Of a DNA stretch of 64,000 bases, positions 39,863 through 48,638 are shown one piece after another. The translations under genes and the position numbers were made by a program. The notes under the pieces were generated by a model. That model saw nothing but the letters and a program-made list of their open reading frames with translations. It did not search any database and was not told where the DNA came from. Every line of letters begins with the position of its first letter. Position 1 is the stretch's first letter. The stretch is from Clostridiaceae bacterium (lineage in GTDB: Bacteria > Bacillota > Clostridia > Peptostreptococcales > Tindalliaceae). The stretch covers positions 1-64,000 of the forward strand of contig JAGXHW010000010.1 in the NCBI GenBank assembly GCA_024635995.1, given 5' to 3'.

Positions 39863-40075
39863 TCAAATAATCCATTCTTCGCCATTCCAAATACACGCTT
39901 TATAATCTCCATCAATAATGCTTTCAGAATTTAGGACAACATCTATTGTTTTGCCTCTGGGCATCACGTACAGCACAGCTCCCCCCATATCCAGCTTTAA
40001 TGTTGTATTATTGGGTGCGACTCCCGTTATGCTTGCTTTCGAACCTTTCAAGCACTTATCACATTTTTTAGCCAT
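39863..40075 (-). CDS. Hypothetical 70-aa protein
   Basis: ATG 40075 with AAGGGG upstream. CDKCLKGS near the start, then beta-rich sequence (NTTLKLDMGGAVLYVMPRGK). Unrecognised. Confidence 0.5.
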   Translation of the reverse strand: MAKKCDKCLKGSKASITGVAPNNTTLKLDMGGAVLYVMPRGKTIDVVLNSESIIDGDYKACIWNGEEWII

Positions 40076-40119
40076 TATGTGTTTCCCCTTCCTATTACGC
40101 ATTTTCCCGATTAAGCGAA

Positions 40120-40377
40120 TTACTCAACATCGTATTTTAGCTTATTCTCAACCCATGAATTTCTGTATTTGTGTAATTCCATTAAATTTTTAGGACACTT
40201 TTCACCCATATACAAATGTGCTAACGTTGGCAAAGAAAGACATTCCGAAAAATCATGTTCCTTTCCCATAAATTTTTCGCACTTTAGGCACATAGCTTCA
40301 ACCTTTTGCCTTATTCGATGTTGCATGTGCAAATTTTCACTCATTCCAACATATTTTTTAGGATGTTTATATTCCAT
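40120..40377 (-). CDS. Hypothetical 85-aa protein
   Basis: ATG 40377 has AAAGGA 8 nt upstream; an ATG three codons earlier is also possible. Helical with three cysteines (EAMCLKCEKFMG, SECLS). Unrecognised. Confidence 0.5.
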   Translation of the reverse strand: MEYKHPKKYVGMSENLHMQHRIRQKVEAMCLKCEKFMGKEHDFSECLSLPTLAHLYMGEKCPKNLMELHKYRNSWVENKLKYDVE

Positions 40378-40396
40378 TTTGTTCATCCTTTCTGCC

Positions 40397-40684
40397 TTAT
40401 ACTGCACAATCATCTTCAATCCTTTGCCTATTAAGATACACCTTCTCAAATTCTTCACGTATTACTGCATGTTTGGGCTTAAAAGTCATTCTTGGTATGT
40501 CAAAAGTGAGTGGCATCCCATTGTGTGTCATAACAACTTTTACTTCATATGTTCCTGGCCTGTTTGAATAGCACGTAATATTTGTCACATCATAACTCAC
40601 TTCATTAACCGGAACCTTGAATTTTGGTAAGCCAATGTTCATTATTCTTTTGGCGAAATATTTTACTTTTTGACTCCACTTCAT
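40397..40684 (-). CDS. Hypothetical 95-aa protein
   Basis: ATG 40684 with AAGGGGTG upstream. Basic helical N-terminus, then a beta-rich part (YEVKVVMTHNGMPLTFDIPR). Unrecognised. Confidence 0.5.
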   Translation of the reverse strand: MKWSQKVKYFAKRIMNIGLPKFKVPVNEVSYDVTNITCYSNRPGTYEVKVVMTHNGMPLTFDIPRMTFKPKHAVIREEFEKVYLNRQRIEDDCAV

Positions 40685-40715
40685 TTTTTCACCCCTTATG
40701 TTTTTTAAGTTTTTA

Positions 40716-41504
40716 TTAGACTCCTTCCCACGGAAACTCCTGTCTAAAATCCTCTTCCATCAAATTTCTGAGTGACTCTTTCATGAAAATTGGCACTTTT
40801 CTTTCCTGACACTGGCTTACAATTTCCTCTATCCAGTGCTTTTCTGGCTTTACTTTTCCTTTTCGGTTTCCTGTTTCTGCTCCAACGATCACCCAGTCTG
40901 GCATTTTACCATTTTCAAGTTTTCCGAATGGGGCCATGATTGGTTCGATACTTACGAATGTTTTGTATGGTGTGTCCTTCACCCATACGAATTCATCTGA
41001 TGGCCTGGTGATTGTGGTCCCGAACCAGTAATTTTCTTTCCAAGGGAATTTTTTATACTTGTATAAGTTCAGGTATCTCTTTGGGTTCTTGGTTAAGAAC
41101 ATGTATCTGTGGTGAGGTGCTTCATCACATGCTTTGAATACTTCTTTTATCCATCCGTCCGGAACCCACTCTCCAAACAGGTCCGCCATGCTGCATACGA
41201 ATATATTCTGTGGTTTATTTATGTTTTTAGGATGAGTGAGCCGGTATCTATGGAGTGTTGGTTCAAACTTAAACGGAAAAGGCTCTTTTTTTCCTTGCTT
41301 ATCATAGGGCTTATCTAAGCAGTGAAGTAATCCTATGCCATTCGGAATATCGTCCGAAAATGCTACGGGTCTATTTTCAGGCAGAAAACCCCAGTTGCTA
41401 AACCTTGTGGCAATCTTTCTGGCATAACAGTAATGGCAATCATGCAGACATCCTGTCACTGGGTTCCAGGTTATGTCGGCCCAGTCTATCTTTGTTTTGT
41501 TCAT
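40716..41504 (-). CDS. Gp37/Gp68 (DUF5131) family protein, radical-SAM-like
   Basis: A 262-aa protein of the phage Gp37/Gp68 family: KIDWADITWNPVTGCLHDCH with CLHDCHYC, a Cx3Cx2C pattern as in radical SAM enzymes, then ADLFGEWVPDGWI, HRYMFLTKNPKRYLN, WVIVGAETGNRKGKVKP. The reaction is unknown. Common in phages and integrated elements. Confidence 0.88.
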   Translation of the reverse strand: MNKTKIDWADITWNPVTGCLHDCHYCYARKIATRFSNWGFLPENRPVAFSDDIPNGIGLLHCLDKPYDKQGKKEPFPFKFEPTLHRYRLTHPKNINKPQNIFVCSMADLFGEWVPDGWIKEVFKACDEAPHHRYMFLTKNPKRYLNLYKYKKFPWKENYWFGTTITRPSDEFVWVKDTPYKTFVSIEPIMAPFGKLENGKMPDWVIVGAETGNRKGKVKPEKHWIEEIVSQCQERKVPIFMKESLRNLMEEDFRQEFPWEGV

Positions 41505-41683
41505 TTTCGCACCTCTTTCATTTCAGGGTTCATTATGACCATGACCCATGCATTAGTGAGTTGTACTATTTCATAGTGCTGACCACATTCGCATTGATAT
41601 GGCTCCCGTTTTTTTGATGTAGGTGTGTGTAAATACTGTTTGTTGCATACGCAGCATTGGAAATCTACCTTTGCTTCGTTCAT
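41501..41683 (-). CDS. Zinc-ribbon hypothetical protein, 60 aa
   Basis: Two CxxC-type pairs, CCVCNK and CECGQH, form a zinc ribbon. The stop overlaps the start of the Gp37/Gp68 gene and the start overlaps the stop of the next gene, so these are translated together. Confidence 0.6.
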   Translation of the reverse strand: MNEAKVDFQCCVCNKQYLHTPTSKKREPYQCECGQHYEIVQLTNAWVMVIMNPEMKEVRK

Positions 41684-41991
41684 TTCTGCACCTCTTCCAG
41701 CAAATCTTTTCCAATGATGTCCGGGGATCCCAGGTGTCCGCCCTCTCTTTCACCTATCAGGCCCTGGCGTGACAGGTGCATGCACATGATCCACACTTCA
41801 TCCATGGTGTTTTCCAACTTGTCTTTTGGTCGAAGGTACCTGGCCATATCTTTCAATGGAAAACCAGATTTCCACATCATGGCCACTTTGTCCAATTCCT
41901 GTTTTGTGGCTGCAAGGTTCAGGTCATCACACAGCGGTATCATTTCTTCTTTTGGCCATCGGTTCTGTACGTCCAGCATTGTGCATGCCAT
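41680..41991 (-). CDS. Hypothetical 103-aa protein
   Basis: A helical protein with LAATKQELDKVAMMWKSGFP and LKDMARYLRPKDK, which may be a helix-turn-helix. ATG 41991 overlaps the stop of the preceding gene (TAATG). Unrecognised. Confidence 0.6.
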   Translation of the reverse strand: MACTMLDVQNRWPKEEMIPLCDDLNLAATKQELDKVAMMWKSGFPLKDMARYLRPKDKLENTMDEVWIMCMHLSRQGLIGEREGGHLGSPDIIGKDLLEEVQK

Positions 41992-42104
41992 TAGGCCTCA
42001 CCTACTTCTTTGGCCATTCGCTTGAACTTTTGGCGTGTGTTGTTCCAATCTCTGTTTTTGTACAGCCATTTGATGCATCTTAGGTAATATTTCAGCTTTT
42101 TCAT
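41991..42104 (-). CDS. Small basic protein, 37 aa
   Basis: ATG 42104 has AGGAGGG upstream. Very basic and aromatic (KKLKYYLRCIKWLYKNRDWN). Follows the methyltransferase gene by 10 nt. Unrecognised. Confidence 0.5.
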   Translation of the reverse strand: MKKLKYYLRCIKWLYKNRDWNNTRQKFKRMAKEVGEA

Positions 42105-42114
42105 GGCTTCCCTC

Positions 42115-43737
42115 CTAGTTTGATGCTGCAATCTGCAGCAGGTCTGATTTTTGTACGAGATAGTAGTCTTTGTTCTTCAGTGTTTTGTTGTACTCTTTCT
42201 GGCCTTCAAATTCTTCCACTGTCTTTTTTTCTTCCGGTGTCATTTGGCTGTAGGTGGCTTTTCCGTAGTTTGGCGGTAACCATCCTTTTCGCTGAGAGCC
42301 AAAAAGGTTGAATTTTTTCAGTAATTCCAGGTCCTTAAACTCAATGTGTGTTGTGCCTTTTTTATAGAACGTGACTGTGAAATACTTTAGCTCTATTTTC
42401 TTTGACTTGCTTTTCTTTTCAGCCTCTTCCAGGGCAGTTCTCAGATCGTGGTGATCGGTGCGGCCGGCGTCCAGGTAGTTGAATACTTTTTCTATGTCCA
42501 TGAGTTTTGCTGTGGCTTTGGTTGGCTGCATTGTGCTGCCCCATATGTCCCTGGCACTTAGTGGGATGATCACTTTTTTATTGATTTTGTAGGCTTTATT
42601 TGTGCGCCATCCATTGTATAGGTGGATGTTCTGTGAGTAGTGGTCATAATGGTGCTTGCAGGACAGTTCGTCAAACAGGCTGAGTATAGTTTCTTCAACT
42701 GATTTTGTCATTTGCTGGGTGATTTGGTTTTTTACTTCCATGATGTTGAACATGGAAAACTCCAAGTGTGCCAGCTGGTTAATCTTGCTGTTGAACTCAT
42801 CTCTCATGTTACTGGTGAGCAAGTTGACGAATGTATCTGTTTTGAACAGGGCTTCCCAGTACTTGTATCTGAGGTTTGTCATGTACCGGTTTATGGTTTC
42901 TTTCTTGTTGCCTTCTTTATGGTTTCCGTACTCGTTGACCTGCAGGGACAGGATCGGTGAATTAAATTCGTCTTTCATACTTTTGAGCATGTATGGCAGC
43001 ATGGCGAAATATTCGTTGATTAGCTTTGTGCCGGCAGCTGCTTCGTACTTGTACCTGGTAATGATGGCCTGCATTGGGTCTTTGTCTATGACATGGTGTC
43101 CCTCTTCCATGGTGCTGGTTGTTCCTGCTTGTGCTTGGTCCAGCTGGTCGAGTATCAGACTTTCTTCTTCTCTTTCTGGAACGGTGATTTTTACCAGGGC
43201 TATTTCCACGTCTGTTTTTCTTTCAGCTTCTGTGAAGGTGTCTTCCAGGAAGATAACCTCTGCTCCCGTAAGCTTCAGGTGATTTTGTAGTATTTTTCTT
43301 AAATTGCTGTGTCTGTTCCTTAATGTTTCTGCATTTAAGATGCATACTATCTGACCGCCGGCGTTGATCATGCCGATGGCTTTCATCAAGTGTTTGTCTC
43401 CGGCTGAAAATGGCGGGTTCATGACAATGAGGTCGTACTGCTTGTGTGTTTCGTAAGTGAGAAAATCGTCGTGTACTACCCGGAGGCCTTTACCTCTTAA
43501 AATATGGCGTAGGTTTTCTTCTATCTCGATGGTGTCAATGTCATACTGTTTCTCTTCCTGGTTGTATCCATATCTTCTATGGCCCTGGGCATCTTTCATG
43601 CGCTGGTGTATGACTTCTGCTATGTCGCCTTTTCCGGCTGATGGTTCCAGGGCTGTACCGATGGTTCTAAAATCTATATGGTCTATCATCTTCCTGATCA
43701 ATGGCATAGGTGTTGGGTAAAATTCAGTGAGGTTCAT
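42115..43737 (-). CDS. DNA N6-adenine methyltransferase-like protein with DUF4942
   Basis: A 540-aa protein. Residues 1-170 are a methyltransferase: TEFYPTPMPLIRKMID, ALEPSAGKGDIAEVIHQ (SAM-binding), YDLIVMNPPFSAGDKH (NPPF catalytic motif). The rest matches the DUF4942 type (NGWRTNKAYKINKKVIIPLS, FNYLDAGRTDHHDL). Probably modifies phage DNA against restriction. No matching restriction enzyme is nearby. Confidence 0.87.
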   Translation of the reverse strand: MNLTEFYPTPMPLIRKMIDHIDFRTIGTALEPSAGKGDIAEVIHQRMKDAQGHRRYGYNQEEKQYDIDTIEIEENLRHILRGKGLRVVHDDFLTYETHKQYDLIVMNPPFSAGDKHLMKAIGMINAGGQIVCILNAETLRNRHSNLRKILQNHLKLTGAEVIFLEDTFTEAERKTDVEIALVKITVPEREEESLILDQLDQAQAGTTSTMEEGHHVIDKDPMQAIITRYKYEAAAGTKLINEYFAMLPYMLKSMKDEFNSPILSLQVNEYGNHKEGNKKETINRYMTNLRYKYWEALFKTDTFVNLLTSNMRDEFNSKINQLAHLEFSMFNIMEVKNQITQQMTKSVEETILSLFDELSCKHHYDHYSQNIHLYNGWRTNKAYKINKKVIIPLSARDIWGSTMQPTKATAKLMDIEKVFNYLDAGRTDHHDLRTALEEAEKKSKSKKIELKYFTVTFYKKGTTHIEFKDLELLKKFNLFGSQRKGWLPPNYGKATYSQMTPEEKKTVEEFEGQKEYNKTLKNKDYYLVQKSDLLQIAASN

Positions 43738-43755
43738 ATAATCTTCCTTTCGGAT

Positions 43756-44067
43756 TTACTTTTTATCTGTCTCTGTCTTTTTCTGTAGCTTCTTTGCATT
43801 TTTCTTTTGGTTTCTGCGCTGTTTTCTGTTTGGTTTTCTAGCCTGCTGTGTTTCGTGGATTATGCCGTGATCAAGCAGGGCCATGATGTGTTCTTCGACT
43901 TTTTCTTTGTGCTGCACTTCAAATGCGTTCGCTTTTGCTTGCATATAGTAAGCTGTTGATGGGCTGATGCCTTTCATTGTGCTAATGGCCACTGCATTTA
44001 CTTTCACCCACAGGCTGAAAGTGTAGTCTCTTTTCATTCTTTCGATTTTTTCTGGGTTTGTTTGCAT
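43756..44067 (-). CDS. Hypothetical 103-aa protein with basic tail
   Basis: N-terminal helical part (DYTFSLWVKVNAVAISTMKG, AYYMQAKANAFEVQHKEKVE) and a strongly basic end (KPNRKQRRNQKKNAKKLQKK). ATG 44067 with AAAGGAG 12 nt upstream. Unrecognised. Confidence 0.6.
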   Translation of the reverse strand: MQTNPEKIERMKRDYTFSLWVKVNAVAISTMKGISPSTAYYMQAKANAFEVQHKEKVEEHIMALLDHGIIHETQQARKPNRKQRRNQKKNAKKLQKKTETDKK

Positions 44068-44159
44068 GTTCTCTTCGTGCTCCTTTCAGTTTTTGGGTAC
44101 GGCCGGCGGTGGCCACTCCCTTTTTCTGCAATTAATTATTCTGTACTTGCGTTTTTGGG

Positions 44160-44564
44160 TTATACTGTTCGGCTTTGCTTGAAGGTGTCGCCTCTTTCAA
44201 TCTTTACTTCTTTTTTCGTGTTCACACTGATGGTGCCTTTGGTTCCGCTGTCTTCGTCTTCAATGCTGGCTTTTCTTATGAGGTCTCTTATGGCGGCTTC
44301 TGCCAGCTCCTGCATTAGTTCTATAAATCTTTGGTTTTGTACTGGTTCTGTGTGTTGGTTCTGCTGGTCCTGTCCAAAGAGTATGTTGATTTGATGATTG
44401 GCTTTCTCTATCTTATCTTTGATGCGCTCTTCTTTTCGGAATCCCTGACCTTCCGAGCAATCACAGTTTTTCGTTACGGTGTAGTTTCTCTCTTTTTCTG
44501 ATGGATTGTCTGCTATTTTTGTTTGTCCGCAATAGCTGCATACGCCTGTCATTTGTTCGCTCAC
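44160..44564 (-). CDS. Hypothetical protein with zinc-finger start, 134 aa
   Basis: CSYCGQ near the N-terminus and CDCSEG later form a possible zinc site; a helical middle (EERIKDKIEKANHQINILFG) follows. Unrecognised. The 92 nt between this gene and 44067 contain no convincing gene. Confidence 0.6.
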   Translation of the reverse strand: MSEQMTGVCSYCGQTKIADNPSEKERNYTVTKNCDCSEGQGFRKEERIKDKIEKANHQINILFGQDQQNQHTEPVQNQRFIELMQELAEAAIRDLIRKASIEDEDSGTKGTISVNTKKEVKIERGDTFKQSRTV

Positions 44565-44580
44565 GCTTATTCCTCCCGTC

Positions 44581-45096
44581 TTAGTCTTCTATTTGCAGGA
44601 ATCTTATGATTCCGTTTTTATAGGGCACTTTGTAGCCTTTTAGTTCCTCTTCCATGACGTAGTTTCTTCCAAAGGCCTCTTTCATATTCTTCCAGATCAC
44701 CCAGGGGATCATGTAGTAATGTTCCAGCCGGAAGGATACGAGTATGTAGGTGATAGCTCCCATCTGCCGGTAGTTTTCCAGTGACTCTTGCTGTTGTTCT
44801 GATACTCTTTTGGATTCTATTCTGTCTTTGTCGGTGTGTTTTGCTTCCATGACGATTGTTTGTCCGCCCTTTATGGTTCCTTTGTAGTCTGGCTGGGCTT
44901 TTTTTAGAAAACAGCAGATAAACTGAGTGCCTTTTAATGGCCTGATCACTTTCATGGGTTCGGGTGTTTTTTCGATAATGGCAATGTTGTGGTTTCGGTA
45001 CCATCTGCAGCTGCCATCGATGATGGTTTCCATGAGCTGGCCAATCATTCTGTTTTGTTTTCCGCGGACTTGGTTCATTGTTTTGGTGTTTGTCAT
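44581..45096 (-). CDS. RecU-like Holliday junction resolvase
   Basis: Start ATG 45096 has AAAGGAAC upstream; an earlier ATG (45129) overlapping the previous stop is possible. Family marks: NRMIGQLMETIIDGSCRWYR, QPDYKGTIKGGQTIVMEAKH (nuclease Asp, Glu-x-Lys), RVSEQQQESLENYRQMGAIT, YILVSF. It would resolve recombination intermediates of phage DNA. Confidence 0.85.
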   Translation of the reverse strand: MTNTKTMNQVRGKQNRMIGQLMETIIDGSCRWYRNHNIAIIEKTPEPMKVIRPLKGTQFICCFLKKAQPDYKGTIKGGQTIVMEAKHTDKDRIESKRVSEQQQESLENYRQMGAITYILVSFRLEHYYMIPWVIWKNMKEAFGRNYVMEEELKGYKVPYKNGIIRFLQIED

Positions 45097-45125
45097 TGGT
45101 TGGTTGTTCCTTTCTGTTTGTGTCT

Positions 45126-45881
45126 TCATTCGATCTTTCTCATTCTGATGTGCAGGTGTTTGGCAGCTGTAACGTCATTTACCGTCACAGTGCAATCGTT
45201 TAGGTAATAGCCTGGGTATAATTTGTTGAAAGTGTCTCTATCTCCCTGGGCTGTGCTAAGATGATCTACTTTTTTGCGGCTGTATTTGTGATCGTTCACG
45301 TCTACTCTCGGTTTTTTCAGATTCAGGGATGATGTCCAGCGCTTTTTCCCTTTCGGATCCTTGGTGATGTACCGGGCTATTCCTTCGTAACCAAATTCAT
45401 CTGCTTCCAGTCTGTCTGCATTGGCTCTTCCTTTTTGCCAGATTTCTTCTGCGGTGTCTCTGTCCATGCCTGACATGATGATGTGATGGTGTATGCGCTT
45501 TTTTCTTTTACCAGCTGCAGGTTCTTCCTCTTCCTGGTGTTCAATCACTGCTATGTATTTGATGTCCGGGAGGCCTTCTTTTTTTCGATGCCTCTTTATT
45601 CTCCGGATATAGTTGATCACGTCCTTTCTGGCTTCTTCTTCAGTGGCCGGCAACTCTCCATCTTTGTAAGTCAGGTGCACTGCCAGGTCTTTGTCAGTAA
45701 AATTTGTGTTGATGAGTCTGATCAGGTGTTTTCGTGCGTTTTTTTCGTTGAGGTTTTTCTGCTTTGGTTTGCTTAGCTTTTCTTTTTTCTTCCTGGGCTC
45801 TTTCTGCTGTTTTTTTGTTATTGGGTATATTTCGACTTCGAGCATTTTACCGGAGTAAATCTTTTTTTCTCTCCATGGCAT
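45126..45881 (-). CDS. HUH-type rolling-circle replication-like protein
   Basis: A 251-aa protein with an HUH-like motif in KRIHHHIIMSG and a downstream tyrosine region (GIARYITKDPKGKKRW), plus N-terminal VHLTYKDGELPATEEEARKD typical of rolling-circle replication-associated proteins of phages. Basic N-terminus. It would nick the origin. P2-type phages also replicate through an HUH endonuclease. ATG 45881 with AGGAGGG upstream. Confidence 0.75.
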   Translation of the reverse strand: MPWREKKIYSGKMLEVEIYPITKKQQKEPRKKKEKLSKPKQKNLNEKNARKHLIRLINTNFTDKDLAVHLTYKDGELPATEEEARKDVINYIRRIKRHRKKEGLPDIKYIAVIEHQEEEEPAAGKRKKRIHHHIIMSGMDRDTAEEIWQKGRANADRLEADEFGYEGIARYITKDPKGKKRWTSSLNLKKPRVDVNDHKYSRKKVDHLSTAQGDRDTFNKLYPGYYLNDCTVTVNDVTAAKHLHIRMRKIE

Positions 45882-46068
45882 AGGGCTTTTTCCCTCCTGG
45901 TGATTTTGTGCTCTTTTTTTGTATATTTATACTGTTGCTTGGGTTGTGGTTGAGATCTTAATACCTATTACAAGCGCATAAAGATGGGGGTTTTTTGTTG
46001 CTATTTCGCCATTTAGCGCCTGTATTGTGATATAATATTTTTAGGCATAGCGGTTTTTATTTTGTTTA

Positions 46069-46100
46069 AGCGCATGACACTTTTGGGGGTGTTATGCGCT
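46069..46100. other. 12-bp hairpin upstream of the HUH gene, overlapping a stop codon
   Basis: AGCGCATGACAC (46069-46080) pairs with GTGTTATGCGCT (46089-46100) with one G-T pair; loop TTTTGGGG. A partial copy of the arm and G run (GCGCATAAAGATGGGGG) occurs at about 45973-45989. The stretch 45882-46068 has no gene. It could be a terminator without a T run or part of a replication origin. Confidence 0.4.
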
Positions 46101-46457
46101 CTCTCTTTGTTGGTTGATTTCCTCCTCATATTTTCTGATTCTGACGCTTACATATGTTTTGTGGAGACTGAATATCTCTCCTATTTGCAAATAAGTCATG
46201 CCGCTTCGCCTCATTTCTGCCATCTGCTTGGTTTCTTCTCTGCGTTTCCTTTTGTTTTCTTCCACTTGTTCTTTGCTGGAGGCTGGTTTGAGGGCTTTTC
46301 TATGTTTGTAATTGTCTATCTTCTTAATTGATTGCTGCATCTTTTCTCTTATTTTCTGTGTCATTTCACCTTCTTCTATCCATTTCATTGCTTGTTCTGG
46401 CGTAATTCCGCCAACAATACTCAGGCTCAGGGCATACCAGTTTTCAGCTGTATCCAT
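46092..46457 (-). CDS. Probable DNA-binding protein, C-terminal helix-turn-helix
   Basis: A 121-aa protein; N-terminal part YALSLSIVGGITPEQAMKWI, then a coiled segment, then a helix-turn-helix (MRRSGMTYLQIGEIFSLHKT, YVSVRIRKYEE). Possibly a regulator of the early operon. Unnamed. Confidence 0.65.
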   Translation of the reverse strand: MDTAENWYALSLSIVGGITPEQAMKWIEEGEMTQKIREKMQQSIKKIDNYKHRKALKPASSKEQVEENKRKRREETKQMAEMRRSGMTYLQIGEIFSLHKTYVSVRIRKYEEEINQQRESA

Positions 46458-46461
46458 GTGA

Positions 46462-46599
46462 TCACCTCTTTAGGTCCTCTTTCAACTCTCTTTTGGCTAT
46501 TTCAACTGACAGTTTTCTTCTGATGTGGTAAGGCTTGTTTTTTATGATGGCCTCTTCCAGTTCTTCCCTCAGGCTGTTGATGTCTTTTATATCTATCAT
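46462..46599 (-). CDS. Small helical protein, 45 aa
   Basis: ATG 46599 has GGGAGG upstream. MIDIKDINSLREELEEAIIK then basic helices. Lies between PcfJ-like and HTH genes with short spacers. Unrecognised. Confidence 0.55.
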   Translation of the reverse strand: MIDIKDINSLREELEEAIIKNKPYHIRRKLSVEIAKRELKEDLKR

Positions 46600-46612
46600 G
46601 TGGGTTCCTCCC

Positions 46613-48634
46613 TTACATAGCCTCTTTCAGTTTTTCCGGTGGTGCTGCCAGCTTTTCTTTCTCAAACTTATCGAGCAGCCTTTTAATGACTTTTTCTTGG
46701 TCGGTGTCCTTGTTTCTCATACCTCTGCACTGGCGAACCTTTCCGCCGGCGATCTCCATGGTATAGAAAGGTGTGTCTGGTTCTTCTTTCTTCCGGATGA
46801 ACAGGATGACACATTCTTTTCTGGCCATGCGTGAAATGTAGTTACTGACACAATGGTGTAGTTCCTGGCCTTCTTTGACGAGTTGATCAGCTGATTCCGG
46901 TGCGGTGATAATGTACTTGGCGGTTTCCATGGCGTACTTCTCCATGATCTGTGGGTACAGCTTTGCAATCTTCTTCTGCTCCCGTCGTTCCCTGGCGGCT
47001 TCTGCTTTTTTCCGTTTAACGTCCCAGCGTTTAAAGGTTGTGTCGTGGGCCTCTTCCAGGTTTCGCGGGAACAATATAAAGTGGTTCGATATGTCATATT
47101 TTAGTTTGCTGCAGACTTCTACATAGTCGGTCCAGTTCTGGAATGTTGTTTCTGTCTTCTCTTTACCATGGGTCTGCTTTTCGATGTAGTTCATAATCTT
47201 CACCAGGCCGGCGTGATGGGCTGCTATTTTCAGTATGTCTTCCTCACACTGTGTCATGCTGGCCAGGCGCTTTATCTGTTCCGGGACAATCTTCATGCCA
47301 TAGTGCTTCATGCGCCGGTAAAAGAGCAGTGCATCTCTGCCGCCATCTATCTGTTTCAATAAACTTATTTCATCGTTTTTCAGTGAGGTAAACTTGTCTG
47401 GTGTGTAGCCAATGCCTCCGCGCTCCATGCAATCGGCAATGTAATAACTCAGGCCTCTTTTCACCAGGTATTCCATTTCTCTGTGAATTACGTATACTGC
47501 TAAGTACTGATGGATATTAAAAGCAAATTCCGGACGGTGAATGGCGTACTTTTCAAGGGCTGAATACTCAAATGGTGTACCATGGAGGGCTTCGCTGATT
47601 CCTTCCGGGTAAAGTATGGTTTTGTTGTCGATGTTTCTTTCATATAATCCCCTGATGCTGTACTCGCACCATCTGACTTTTCCTGTATTCTTGAATGCCG
47701 CCCAATCATAAGTTTCGTATTCTGTGCCATTGTGAATGGTACGCCTTATCTCATAGTGCTTTGTGTTGGAAGTGGCCAGTAGTATTCCCTTGTCACCTTT
47801 AAAGTCCCGGCATACGTTGAAGAGCCTGACCACAAACTCCGGTTTATCTTGTTTCTTTGTGGTGGTGGTTGGCAGCATGGGCTGGATCAGCGCCACGGTT
47901 CGCCATTCGCTCCACCTTCTGGCTCTCATTTTGCCGGCGGCCTTGTAGGTGATGGTGCTTTCACAGCTGGGGCAGGTACCGCTTTTATCGTGACGGGGTT
48001 CTGTAACAATCACGTCTTGACCGCACCAAGTACAGTGGCCATTCATTTGCTTCCTGCCTTTCCGGTAGTGGTACACGATGTACCGGCTGGATAATAGGGC
48101 CTGTTCTTCCACCCATGGTGTGAAATTCTCCGGGATGGGTGGCACCCGGTTCATCTGGGCATCGATGGCGTCTGTGATGGCTTTGTGTTTTATGGCCAGT
48201 CGTTGTTTCATGATGTCTTCCTGGAGCTTATCAATGGCTTTCAATGGTTCAGTGGAGCCGGTGAACTCTTCAAGCAGCTGTTGACTTTCAGCGTCAACTA
48301 CTGCACATTTTCGGGTCCATTCCCAACTTGGGTATCCGGTGACCATGGATGATATACTTCCTGTTTTCCATTTCCGATCTTTTATAGTCTGGGAAATGTA
48401 GTCTTTTTTGTTGAGGAAAACCCTGAATACTGGGTTTAGATACTCAGGCTGGTGATGAAGCAGGTTCTCTCTACTGTGAAAGTCCAGCTGCAGCACTTCT
48501 TTTTCCGGAGTGAACTGATGGTGCCATGCACAAACGAACCAATCAGGCTGTGGCGTTCTGATGGCCAACCTCACTAGGTCTTCTGTGGCTGGCCATACGG
48601 GTATCTGCCGGAGCTTTTTCTTGTTTAATTTCAT
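46613..48634 (-). CDS. PcfJ-like protein
   Basis: A 673-aa protein. Central zinc-finger-like CTWCGQDVIVTEPRHDK with CPSCE. C-terminal PcfJ marks: LVKEGQELHHCVSNYISRMA, ILFIRKKEEPDTPFYTMEIA, GGKVRQCRGMRNKDTD. Common in phages and conjugative elements of Firmicutes, function unknown. It is next to PcfK in both prophages, which suggests that the two work together. Confidence 0.85.
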   Translation of the reverse strand: MKLNKKKLRQIPVWPATEDLVRLAIRTPQPDWFVCAWHHQFTPEKEVLQLDFHSRENLLHHQPEYLNPVFRVFLNKKDYISQTIKDRKWKTGSISSMVTGYPSWEWTRKCAVVDAESQQLLEEFTGSTEPLKAIDKLQEDIMKQRLAIKHKAITDAIDAQMNRVPPIPENFTPWVEEQALLSSRYIVYHYRKGRKQMNGHCTWCGQDVIVTEPRHDKSGTCPSCESTITYKAAGKMRARRWSEWRTVALIQPMLPTTTTKKQDKPEFVVRLFNVCRDFKGDKGILLATSNTKHYEIRRTIHNGTEYETYDWAAFKNTGKVRWCEYSIRGLYERNIDNKTILYPEGISEALHGTPFEYSALEKYAIHRPEFAFNIHQYLAVYVIHREMEYLVKRGLSYYIADCMERGGIGYTPDKFTSLKNDEISLLKQIDGGRDALLFYRRMKHYGMKIVPEQIKRLASMTQCEEDILKIAAHHAGLVKIMNYIEKQTHGKEKTETTFQNWTDYVEVCSKLKYDISNHFILFPRNLEEAHDTTFKRWDVKRKKAEAARERREQKKIAKLYPQIMEKYAMETAKYIITAPESADQLVKEGQELHHCVSNYISRMARKECVILFIRKKEEPDTPFYTMEIAGGKVRQCRGMRNKDTDQEKVIKRLLDKFEKEKLAAPPEKLKEAM

Positions 48635-48638
48635 ATCA

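Noticed and set aside
42115-43737. Restriction-modification system
   Set aside because: Only a methyltransferase-like gene is present; no nuclease or specificity subunit lies nearby.
44068-44159. Possible small gene between 43756-44067 and 44160-44564
   Set aside because: A basic frame can be read, but it has no ribosome site and overlaps the start of the next gene extensively.
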